From Flavobacteriaceae bacterium (GTDB taxonomy: Bacteria; Bacteroidota; Bacteroidia; Flavobacteriales; Flavobacteriaceae), in NCBI GenBank assembly GCA_947379965.1, contig CANCPC010000002.1, positions 1 through 64,000 of the forward strand: DNA of 64,000 nt, in the 5' to 3' direction. The position numbers and the translations under genes were made by a program. This document shows, in pieces, positions 20,072 to 28,477 of this stretch. Below the pieces are notes generated by a model. The model was not told the origin of the DNA. It worked only from the letters and a program-made list of their open reading frames with translations, and did no database searches. The first letter of the stretch is position 1; each line of letters begins with the position of its first letter.

Positions 20072-21418
20072 TTATTCTGGATCATTCATTTTAAAAGTAT
20101 CCATAAAAGCGGTGGTATAATCACCGGCAATATATCTTGGATCATCCATTAATTGTCTGTGAAATGGAATAGTAGTTTTAATTCCTTCAATCACAAATTC
20201 ATCTAAAGCTCGTCTCATTTTGCTAATTGCTTCTTCACGCGTTTGAGCGGTAGTAATCAATTTGGCAATCATAGAATCGTAATTTGGCGGAATGGTATAA
20301 CCTGAATACACGTGAGTGTCTAATCGAACTCCGTGACCACCAGGCATATGAAGTGTAGTGATTTTTCCTGGCGAAGGTCTGAAATCATTATAAGGATCTT
20401 CGGCATTGATACGGCATTCGATGGCATGCAATTGGGGTAAATAATTTTTACCTGAAATTGGAATTCCAGCAGCAACCATTATTTGCTCGCGAATTAAATC
20501 ATAATCTATAACTTGTTCTGTAATTGGGTGCTCTACTTGAATACGCGTATTCATTTCCATGAAATAAAAATTGCGGTGTTTGTCAACCAAAAACTCAACT
20601 GTTCCTGCACCTTCATATTTAATATATTCGGCTGCTTTAACTGCAGCTTCTCCCATTTTCTGACGTAATTCGTCCGTCATATATGGAGATGGTGTTTCTT
20701 CAGTTAATTTTTGATGACGACGTTGTACCGAACAATCTCTTTCAGAAAGATGACAAGCTTTTCCGAAGGAATCACCTACCACTTGAATTTCGATATGACG
20801 AGGTTCCTCGATTAATTTTTCAAGATACATTCCGTCATTTCCAAAAGCGGCTGCTGATTCTTGTCGAGCACCTTCCCAAGCTTTTAGTAATTCTTCGTCT
20901 TTCCAAACGGCGCGCATTCCTTTTCCACCACCACCAGCAGTAGCTTTTAGCATTACTGGATAGCCCATTCCTCGAGAAAGTTCTTGTGCTTGTTCGAATG
21001 ATTCCAAAAGTCCATCAGAACCTGGCACACAGGGTACACCAGCAGCTTTCATAGTGGCTTTGGCCGAAGCTTTGTCCCCCATTCTGTCAATCATTTCTGG
21101 TGTAGCGCCAATGAATTTGATATTATGCTCTTGACAAATTTTTGAAAATTTAGAGTTTTCTGAAAGAAATCCATATCCAGGATGTATTGCATCTGCGTTT
21201 GTAATTTCGGCGGCAGCAATAATATTTGACATTTTTAAATAGGATAAGTTGCTTGGAGCCGGTCCAATGCAAACTGCTTCGTCAGCAAATTTAACGTGTA
21301 AGCTTTCGGCATCAGCAGTAGAATAAACCGCTACTGTTTTGATGCCCATTTCTTTACAAGTTCGAATGATACGAAGCGCAATTTCTCCCCTATTTGCAAT
21401 TAATATTTTTTTAAACAT
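20072..21418 (-). CDS. accC: Acetyl-CoA carboxylase biotin carboxylase subunit
   Basis: [51 protein letters not shown]. Confidence 0.96.
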   Translation of the reverse strand: MFKKILIANRGEIALRIIRTCKEMGIKTVAVYSTADAESLHVKFADEAVCIGPAPSNLSYLKMSNIIAAAEITNADAIHPGYGFLSENSKFSKICQEHNIKFIGATPEMIDRMGDKASAKATMKAAGVPCVPGSDGLLESFEQAQELSRGMGYPVMLKATAGGGGKGMRAVWKDEELLKAWEGARQESAAAFGNDGMYLEKLIEEPRHIEIQVVGDSFGKACHLSERDCSVQRRHQKLTEETPSPYMTDELRQKMGEAAVKAAEYIKYEGAGTVEFLVDKHRNFYFMEMNTRIQVEHPITEQVIDYDLIREQIMVAAGIPISGKNYLPQLHAIECRINAEDPYNDFRPSPGKITTLHMPGGHGVRLDTHVYSGYTIPPNYDSMIAKLITTAQTREEAISKMRRALDEFVIEGIKTTIPFHRQLMDDPRYIAGDYTTAFMDTFKMNDPE

Positions 21419-21425
21419 CTTATTG

Positions 21426-21504
21426 AAATTATAAATTATAAATTATAAATTTTAAATTAGTTGAATGATAGTTAATAATTCATCATTCAAAATTCATCAT
21501 TCAA
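21426..21504. repeat. Short tandem repeats in the accB-accC intergenic spacer
   Basis: AAATTAT x3 (21426-21446) and AATTCATCATTCAA x2 (21477-21504). Confidence 0.85.
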
Positions 21505-21510
21505 AATTTC

Positions 21511-21984
21511 TTATGATGGATCTACTAAGAACAGAGGTTGGTCATATTCTACTGGTGACATATCATCCACCAAAATTTTAACAATTTTACCTGAAACTTC
21601 AGATTCAATTTCGTTAAATAATTTCATTGCTTCAATTACACAAAGTACATCTCCTTTAGCAATTGTAGAACCAACTTCAACAAACATTGGTTTGTCAGGT
21701 GATGGTTTTCTATAAAAAGTTCCTATAATTGGAGATTTTACTGTAATATAGTTTGTGTTTTCAACTGCCGCTGGAGTAGATGCAACAGGGGCTGACGCAA
21801 CTGGAGCTACCGCTTGTTGAAGTACGGGTTGAGCTGGCAATTGTTGAACATAAGTGGTTTCGGTTGTATTTCCTTCCAATGTAGTTCTAATGGTAATTTT
21901 CACATCATCCATTTCCAATTTAACTTCTGCTACTCCTGAATTTGCTACAAATTTGATTAGGTTTTGAATTTCTTTTAAATCCAT
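21511..21984 (-). CDS. accB: Acetyl-CoA carboxylase biotin carboxyl carrier protein
   Basis: Biotinylation motif [13 protein letters not shown]; Ala/Pro/Val-rich linker. Confidence 0.95.
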   Translation of the reverse strand: MDLKEIQNLIKFVANSGVAEVKLEMDDVKITIRTTLEGNTTETTYVQQLPAQPVLQQAVAPVASAPVASTPAAVENTNYITVKSPIIGTFYRKPSPDKPMFVEVGSTIAKGDVLCVIEAMKLFNEIESEVSGKIVKILVDDMSPVEYDQPLFLVDPS

Positions 21985-22007
21985 AATTATTTGTTTTTAG
22001 TTTAAAT

Positions 22008-23006
22008 TTATTTTTTATTGTATGCCCATTTTAAGTAAATCGATCCCCAAGTGAATCCTCCGCCAAAAGCCGCCAACATTATTGTATCTCCCTTTTTGAA
22101 TGACTTTTCAAAATCACTAAGTACTAATGCAATGGTTGCTGATGTGGTATTACCGTATTTTTCTATATTCATTAAGACTTTAGAATCCTCTAATTTCATT
22201 CGGCTTGCTGTAGCATCAATGATTCGTTTATTTGCTTGATGCGGAACTAACCATTGAATATCGTGATTCGTCAAATTATTTTTTTTCATCAAAAATTCGC
22301 TCGAATCCGCCATGTTTGTAACTGCATATTTAAAGACAGTCTTACCATCCTGAATAATTTTGTGTTTATTATCCTGAAGGGTTTCAATTGTTGTTGGGTG
22401 AAGAGATCCTCCTGCTTCAATTTTCAAAAAGTCACGCCCTATTCCATCGCTTCTTAAATATTCATCTTGTAACCCTAGACCTTCATAATTAGGTTCGAAT
22501 AATGCTGCGCCGGCGCCATCACCAAAAATAATGCAGGTAGATCTATCGGAATAATCTACGATTGAAGACATTTTATCAGCACCTATTAATAGCACTTTTT
22601 TATATCTTCCGGATTGAATGTAAGCAGAAGCAACAGAAACTCCGTATAAAAAACCAGAACATGCTGCTTGCAAATCGAATGCAAAAGCATTTACCGCACC
22701 TAATTCAGTAGCAACATATGCTGCTGTAGAGGCTACTGGCATATCTGGTGTTGCAGTTGCAACTATTACTAAGTCTATTTGTAATGGATCAATATTTCCT
22801 CTAGCAATTAAGTCTTGAGAAGCTTTTATAGCTAAATAAGAAGTTCCTTTACCTTCGTCTTTAAGAATTCTTCTTTCTTTTATTCCGGTGCGGGAGGTAA
22901 TCCACTCATCATTTGTGTCCACCATTGTTTCGAGGATTTTGTTTGTAAGTACAAAATCCGGAACATATCCTCCAACAGCAGTAATAGCAGCTGTAATTGT
23001 ATTCAT
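22008..23006 (-). CDS. fabH: Beta-ketoacyl-ACP synthase III
   Basis: VDTNDEWITSRTGIKERRI, FDLQAACSGFLYGV, VPHQANKRII, GNTTSATI. Confidence 0.95.
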   Translation of the reverse strand: MNTITAAITAVGGYVPDFVLTNKILETMVDTNDEWITSRTGIKERRILKDEGKGTSYLAIKASQDLIARGNIDPLQIDLVIVATATPDMPVASTAAYVATELGAVNAFAFDLQAACSGFLYGVSVASAYIQSGRYKKVLLIGADKMSSIVDYSDRSTCIIFGDGAGAALFEPNYEGLGLQDEYLRSDGIGRDFLKIEAGGSLHPTTIETLQDNKHKIIQDGKTVFKYAVTNMADSSEFLMKKNNLTNHDIQWLVPHQANKRIIDATASRMKLEDSKVLMNIEKYGNTTSATIALVLSDFEKSFKKGDTIMLAAFGGGFTWGSIYLKWAYNKK

Positions 23007-23122
23007 TTTATTCTATTTTTTTTGTTGAATTACCATTCACAAAATTTTTAAAAGTCTTGAAAAGTACAAAAAAATTCTAAACGAAATTGGTTTAGAACTT
23101 CTAATTAACTGAAAATTATAAA

Positions 23123-23153
23123 CAACAAAAAAACTCTCACTATGTGAGAGTTT
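23123..23153 (-). terminator. Terminator downstream of rpmF
   Basis: Minus strand AAACTCTCAC-ata-GTGAGAGTTT followed by TTTTGTTG. Confidence 0.8.
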
Positions 23154-23175
23154 ATATATCATTTACAAAAATGCA

Positions 23176-23370
23176 TTAAGCAAGGGCAGCAGATTTATCT
23201 ACAACAACTTGACCTCTGTAATACATTTTACCTTCATGCCAATATGCTCTGTGGTATAAGTGTGCTTCTCCAGTGATTGGACAAGTTGCGATTTGAGCTA
23301 CTGTAGCTTTATAATGTGTTCTTCTCTTATCTCTTCTTGTTTTGGAGATTTTTCTCTTAGGATGTGCCAT
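23176..23370 (-). CDS. rpmF: 50S ribosomal protein L32
   Basis: [53 protein letters not shown]. Confidence 0.96.
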   Translation of the reverse strand: MAHPKRKISKTRRDKRRTHYKATVAQIATCPITGEAHLYHRAYWHEGKMYYRGQVVVDKSAALA

Positions 23371-23379
23371 TTTACTATA

Positions 23380-23931
23380 TTATTTATCCGTTAATAGTTG
23401 CTTTAATTTGTCCCAACGCGGGTCGATATTTTCTTCTTTTTGTTCTTTTTTATTCTCTTTTTTTTGCTCTTTTATTGTCAGTTCTTTCAACTTTGTTAAA
23501 GCCTCCGTTTTTAAACTTCCGTCTTTAATTCCGGGGTGAATTCGTCTTAAAGGAACTGAAAGCACAATCATTTCGTATATATATTGTGAAATATCTACTT
23601 GAAATTCTCCATGTGGCAAAATGAGTAATTCTTCATTATCGTTATTGAAAACTTCTCCAAAACGCACTATTAATTTCATACTACCTTTTATTGGTAAATC
23701 AAATTCTTCGTTTGTCATATCACAAGGAACATTTACAGTTCCTTTATGTTTGAAAGTAACTTCTAACATCGTGCTTTTTTTCTCTAAAACTACATTTACT
23801 TTGATATTTGAATTATTAAATTCATGGTAATCAAAGATTTCAAAGAACGATTTGTTTATTTGATATTCGAAATGATGTTTTCCTAGCTTTAAACCTATAA
23901 AAGGAATTAAAAATTCTTTTGTCTTGTTCAT
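23380..23931 (-). CDS. DUF177 (YceD) family protein
   Basis: CDMTNEEFDLPIKGSMKLIVRFG...IDPRWDKLKQLL C-terminus; adjacent to rpmF as usual. Confidence 0.85.
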   Translation of the reverse strand: MNKTKEFLIPFIGLKLGKHHFEYQINKSFFEIFDYHEFNNSNIKVNVVLEKKSTMLEVTFKHKGTVNVPCDMTNEEFDLPIKGSMKLIVRFGEVFNNDNEELLILPHGEFQVDISQYIYEMIVLSVPLRRIHPGIKDGSLKTEALTKLKELTIKEQKKENKKEQKEENIDPRWDKLKQLLTDK

Positions 23932-24014
23932 TTCAACAACAATTTGCCCTAAACTTCGGGAGTGCAAAGATATAAAATTATTATAAATTTAATAATGTTA
24001 TTTACTTTTTTTAT

Positions 24015-25064
24015 TTAAGACTGTTTTTCTTTTATTTTTAAAGGTTTTTCACTTATTTCAGCATATTGATTTCTCGAATTATAGATATCAATTGCAAGGT
24101 ATACTGCCTCTTTGAATGAATTATTATCCGCCAAACCTTTGCCTGCAATATCATAAGCTGTGCCATGATCCGGCGAAGTTCTGATTTTATTTAAACCTGC
24201 TGTATAATTGACCCCATTACCAAACGATAATGTTTTGAAAGGAATTAATCCTTGATCATGATATGTTGCAATAATAGCGTCATATTTATCTTGTTGATTA
24301 CTTCCAAAAAAACCATCAGCGGCGAAAGGTCCAAAAACTAAGGTTCCATTTTCAAATATTTTTTTCAAAGTTGGCTTTAATACAGTATCATCTTCATTTC
24401 CAATTACACCTCCATCGCCACAATGTGGATTCAGTCCTAAAACAGCAATTTTTGGTTGATTGATACTAAAATCTTGAATTAAAGACTGCTTAATTGTTTC
24501 GATTTTTTTTGTGATTAATTCTTCGGTAAGATGAGAGGAAACTTCATTTAAAGGGATATGATCCGTTAATAAACCAACTCTAAGATTATCTTGAACCATT
24601 AACATTAGTGCATTTCCATCTAATTCTTGATCTAAATAATCGGTATGTCCAGGAAATTTAAATGCCTCGGATTGAATATTATATTTATTTATTGGGGCGG
24701 TAACTAGCGCATCTATTCGACCTTCTTTCAAAGCATTCGTTGCAGCAACAAATGATTTTATAGCATATTTTCCAATCTTTTCGTCATTGACTCCAAAATT
24801 CAGATCCACGCCTTCATTCCAAACGTTTAAAACATTTATTTTACCAACAACCATTTGATCCAATCTATCAATTCCATGAAGCATTGATGTTGATTCGAAA
24901 CTCTTTTTCACAAACGAAAGGATTTTCACATTAGCAAAAATAACAGGCGTACATAGTTCAAGCATTCGAGAATCTTCGAAGGTTTTTAGTACAACTTCGC
25001 TTCCTATACCGTTTAAATCTCCAATCGAAATCCCTACGATTATATTTTCTGCCTTTTTTATCAT
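24015..25064 (-). CDS. pdxA: 4-hydroxythreonine-4-phosphate dehydrogenase
   Basis: VGISIGDLNGIGSEVVLKTF, APINKYNIQ, FPGHTDYLD, LNPHCGDGGVIG, TYHDQGLIPFKTLSFGNGVNYTAGL. Confidence 0.95.
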   Translation of the reverse strand: MIKKAENIIVGISIGDLNGIGSEVVLKTFEDSRMLELCTPVIFANVKILSFVKKSFESTSMLHGIDRLDQMVVGKINVLNVWNEGVDLNFGVNDEKIGKYAIKSFVAATNALKEGRIDALVTAPINKYNIQSEAFKFPGHTDYLDQELDGNALMLMVQDNLRVGLLTDHIPLNEVSSHLTEELITKKIETIKQSLIQDFSINQPKIAVLGLNPHCGDGGVIGNEDDTVLKPTLKKIFENGTLVFGPFAADGFFGSNQQDKYDAIIATYHDQGLIPFKTLSFGNGVNYTAGLNKIRTSPDHGTAYDIAGKGLADNNSFKEAVYLAIDIYNSRNQYAEISEKPLKIKEKQS

Positions 25065-25122
25065 AACCTCAGATTATTTATTGCTAATTTTGAAGTGCAA
25101 ATTTAGTAAAATAAAATAAGAA

Positions 25123-25710
25123 ATGTTTACAGGAATCATAGAATCCCTTGGCACGATCCAAGAAATTAAAAAAGAGAAAGATAATATTCATATTACAATA
25201 GCTTCCTCTATTACTAACGAGCTCAAAATAGACCAAAGTGTCGCTCATAACGGCATTTGCTTGACAGTGGTTTCAATAAACGACACCCTTTATACGGTGA
25301 CAGCTATTGGAGAAACAATAAAAAAAACAAACCTTTCCTATTGGCAAAAAGGAGATACCGTCAATCTGGAAAGAGCTATGAAGCTGGGCGACCGATTAGA
25401 TGGTCATATTGTTCAGGGTCATGTGGACCAAATTGGGAACTGTATTCTGGCTAAGGAAACCAATGGAAGTTGGCTTTACACCTTTGAATACGATACAAAT
25501 CTCAATAACATAACGATTGAAAAAGGTTCAATTACTGTAAATGGAGTAAGTTTAACGGTTGTAGATTCAAGAAAAAATGAGTTTAGTGTTGCCATTATTC
25601 CTTATACTTTTGAACATACTAATTTTAACACATTTCAATCCGGCACAATAGTAAACCTTGAATTTGATGTTATTGGCAAATATGTATCTCGATTGTATTC
25701 TAATAAATAA
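25123..25710 (+). CDS. ribE: Riboflavin synthase (alpha chain)
   Basis: MFTGIIESLGTI, HNGICLTV, GDRLDGHIVQGHVDQIG, ITVNGVSLTV. Confidence 0.95.
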   Translation: MFTGIIESLGTIQEIKKEKDNIHITIASSITNELKIDQSVAHNGICLTVVSINDTLYTVTAIGETIKKTNLSYWQKGDTVNLERAMKLGDRLDGHIVQGHVDQIGNCILAKETNGSWLYTFEYDTNLNNITIEKGSITVNGVSLTVVDSRKNEFSVAIIPYTFEHTNFNTFQSGTIVNLEFDVIGKYVSRLYSNK

Positions 25711-25725
25711 TTACTTTTTAGTGCA

Positions 25726-25764
25726 GCAAAAAAAAACTCCAATTTACATTGGAGTTTTTTTTGC
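25726..25764. terminator. Bidirectional terminator
   Basis: GCA(9)CTCCAA-tttaca-TTGGAGT(8)GC between convergent ribE and the small protein gene. Confidence 0.9.
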
Positions 25765-25989
25765 TTTTACATGATATTTATACATGAAATAAATGCCCAA
25801 TAGTATAGCTAGTAGTATCAAAATATTGAGGTGGGTATCAATTGGAACTTGAGTGCTACCTCCAGTACCAGGAGGACCAGGATTAGGAGGACCAGTTCCA
25901 TCACTCGGGTTAGGATCCTCGGCAATACAGTCAAAAATTCCAAGTAGGAAAGCAATTGGAATAAAAAATTTGAAACCTCGTATTTTCAT
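25744..25989 (-). CDS. Small exported protein: signal peptide, Pro/Gly linker, C-terminal TM and basic tail
   Basis: MKIRGFKFFIPIAFLLGIFDCIAEDPNPSDGTGPPNPGPPGTGGSTQVPIDTHLNILILLAILLGIYFMYKYHVKAKKTPM. Confidence 0.65.
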   Translation of the reverse strand: MKIRGFKFFIPIAFLLGIFDCIAEDPNPSDGTGPPNPGPPGTGGSTQVPIDTHLNILILLAILLGIYFMYKYHVKAKKTPM

Positions 25990-26162
25990 ATTTATTTAAA
26001 AACCAAAATCTATTTAAATCAATTAAATCTATAATAATATCTTGAAAAAAGCTACTGCTAAATTAATGGTTGTAAATTTAATATTTTATTATCGGTAAAC
26101 AACTGAATATTCGCTGAAAATATTGAAATAATCGCCGAAATACAGTTAAATTTATTCTAAAT

Positions 26163-26199
26163 AAAAAAACCCTTACAAAATAAATTTACAAGGGTTTTG
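26163..26199 (-). terminator. Terminator downstream of the tRNA
   Basis: Minus strand AAAACCCTT...AAGGGTTTTTTT. Confidence 0.7.
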
Positions 26200-26276
26200 T
26201 GGTGGTCCCACTTGGAATCGAACCAAGCACCTACTGATTATGAGTCAGTTGCTCTAACCGAATGAGCTATAGGACC
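26200..26276 (-). tRNA. tRNA with CAT anticodon (possibly tRNA-Ile2, lysidine type), CCA encoded
   Basis: Reverse complement GGTCCTATAGCTCATTCGGTTAGAGCAACTGACTCATAATCAGTAGGTGCTTGGTTCGATTCCAAGTGGGACCACCA; C4-G69 and C5-G68 pairs resemble E. coli tRNA-Ile2 more than elongator tRNA-Met. Confidence 0.9.
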
Positions 26277-26565
26277 TTTTAAGAGTTTGCGAAATTACTA
26301 CTATTTTGCATTGGATGCAACTTTTTTTTGAAATTCCTTTTGTTATTGTCTTCCCAGCAATTTTTGAAGGTTCATTTACAAGAATTTAGACTTTTTATAA
26401 GACATGAAAAGTAGTTAACTGAGATTTAATTCAACTACATTCATTTACTTAAAAGCATGAATATTGACATACATAGTGTAAATGAAGTGTACATTTTAAT
26501 AGATTGGAAAATTTAAAAAACCATTTTTATCGATTTTAAAGCAATTTAAAAACTTTACAATACTA

Positions 26566-26591
26566 AATTTAAAAACTCAATTTAAAAACTC
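26566..26591. repeat. 13-bp tandem duplication AATTTAAAAACTC
   Basis: Two exact adjacent copies (26566-26578, 26579-26591) upstream of the InsA-like ORF. Confidence 0.85.
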
Positions 26592-26659
26592 AATTATTTT
26601 TTGTGAAATAGGTTATTTAATAATTGCTAATTTAGTATATTTATGCAAATTTTGTATAC

Positions 26660-27079
26660 ATGGAGATTATAGCCTGCCCAAAATGCTTAAGCAATCATCT
26701 TATAAAAAGTGGGATTATCAATAACAAACAAAGACACTTATGTAAAAAATGTAACTATTTTTTTACTGTTAATAAAATAGGCAAAAAGATAGATGACTAC
26801 TATGTTACGAAGGCTTTACAACTCTATTTGGAAGGGTTGAGTTATCGAGAAATTGAACGAATTATAGGAGTTTCACATGTAACTATTAGCAATTGGGTGA
26901 AGACATTTAATATCAAAAAACCCTCTCATGCTGATTATCATCCTACCTATAAGATATTCAATCATTTAGAACTAATTGAATACCTAAAAAACAAAGAATT
27001 ATTATCTGGTGCTGGTATGATAATAACAGAACTAGGAGACAAATTTATGTTAATCAAATGGGAGCGATTCAAAGATTAA
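26660..27079 (+). CDS. Zinc-ribbon plus HTH DNA-binding protein related to the IS1 InsA / transposase N-terminus
   Basis: ACPKCLSNHLIKSGIINNKQRHLCKKCNYFF (two CxxC pairs), then YLEGLSYREIERIIGVSHVTISNWVKTF HTH; no catalytic transposase domain or InsB frame follows. Confidence 0.75.
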   Translation: MEIIACPKCLSNHLIKSGIINNKQRHLCKKCNYFFTVNKIGKKIDDYYVTKALQLYLEGLSYREIERIIGVSHVTISNWVKTFNIKKPSHADYHPTYKIFNHLELIEYLKNKELLSGAGMIITELGDKFMLIKWERFKD

Positions 27080-27186
27080 CTATAGTAATTTACACATAAG
27101 TATAGCAAATATTTATTTATCAAATAAAAAATTAGAATTTGGCTGTGTTAAAACCATACGTTTTTACTAACCAAAATTTAATTTAT

Positions 27187-28443
27187 ATGAAAAAGAGTTA
27201 TTTGTTTCTTTTAGTTGGTCTAGCTTTTCTAAAGGGTTTTTCGCAAACTGCCCCAGCAAATGATTATACCTTGTCGTTATATGGTTTTGTGAGAACGGAT
27301 TATATTTTTGATTCTCGTAAATCAGCAATGGCCAGAGAAGATCAATTAAATTTATACCCTTTGGATGTGGTAAAAGACGTAAATGGAAAAGACATTAATG
27401 CGGTTCGTCAATCTAATTTTTTAGCAGCAACGTCTAGACTTGGTTTAAAAGTAAAAGGTCCTGAGGTTTGGGGAGCTAAAATGAGCGGAACAATTGAAGC
27501 CGATTTTTACGCTACCGTTGAAGCTAATGTAGGTTCTCTTCGATTGCGTCATGCTTATGTAAATATGGATTGGTCTAAAACCTCCTTAACTTTAGGCCAA
27601 ACATGGTATCCAACATTTATTCCTGAGGTTTTTCCGGGAGTAGCAAATTTTAATACTGGAATCATGTTCAACCCTTTTGGATGGGCAACTCAAGCTAAAA
27701 TAAAACAATCCATTAGTAATGAAGTTTCTTTAACTGCTACCATATACAAAGAAAGAGAGTTTGCCGCAGCAGCTGTTACAGGAACAGCCGCAAATGCAGC
27801 AACTATTAATAGTTCATTGCCAACAATTAACACTCAAATACAATTCAAAGGGAAAAATATAATTCTGGGTGCTGGTTTTGAATATAAATCTTTACAACCA
27901 CTTACTGATAACATAGCTATATCTGGGTCTCCAAAACTAGCAACTTCAGAAAAGATAAATAGTTCTTCTATATTTGCTTATGCAAAATATGCAAATGATA
28001 AAATCATTATTAAAACCTATGGAATTAAGGGGGGAAATATGAATAACTTAGTAATGATTGGTGGTTTTACCGGAAATACTATTGAAGGAATTCAATCTTA
28101 TAATCCTACTAAAACTTCGGCTATGTGGATAGACATTGCTAGCAATGGAAAAACAATTGCGCCAGGATTATTCTTTGGAACTACACAAAACAATGGAGCA
28201 GATAAGGCTGCAGGAACTCTTACTCAAATATACGGTCGAGGATTAACATCAACTAGGTCTGTTGATAATGTATGGAGAGCGTCAGGCAGAATCGATTTAA
28301 AGAAAAATAAATTTAGAGTTTCTCCAGAGTTAGAATATACCTCTGCCACATGGGGAGATTCTGATTTATTTGGTAAGGCAACAACTAATTTAAAAAAAGT
28401 TTCTAACTTTCGCACGTTTGTATCATGCGTATATTTATTCTAA
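27187..28443 (+). CDS. Outer-membrane porin-like protein (DcaP-like)
   Basis: Signal peptide MKKSYLFLLVGLAFLKGFSQ, beta-barrel-like alternation, C-terminal aromatic residue (CVYLF). Confidence 0.75.
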   Translation: MKKSYLFLLVGLAFLKGFSQTAPANDYTLSLYGFVRTDYIFDSRKSAMAREDQLNLYPLDVVKDVNGKDINAVRQSNFLAATSRLGLKVKGPEVWGAKMSGTIEADFYATVEANVGSLRLRHAYVNMDWSKTSLTLGQTWYPTFIPEVFPGVANFNTGIMFNPFGWATQAKIKQSISNEVSLTATIYKEREFAAAAVTGTAANAATINSSLPTINTQIQFKGKNIILGAGFEYKSLQPLTDNIAISGSPKLATSEKINSSSIFAYAKYANDKIIIKTYGIKGGNMNNLVMIGGFTGNTIEGIQSYNPTKTSAMWIDIASNGKTIAPGLFFGTTQNNGADKAAGTLTQIYGRGLTSTRSVDNVWRASGRIDLKKNKFRVSPELEYTSATWGDSDLFGKATTNLKKVSNFRTFVSCVYLF

Positions 28444-28477
28444 ATTAATTATTAACAACCAAAAAAACCACATTTTT

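Noticed and set aside
26660-27079. Complete IS1-type insertion sequence
   Set aside because: No InsB/DDE frame, no terminal inverted repeats or target duplication found; only an InsA-like domain is present.
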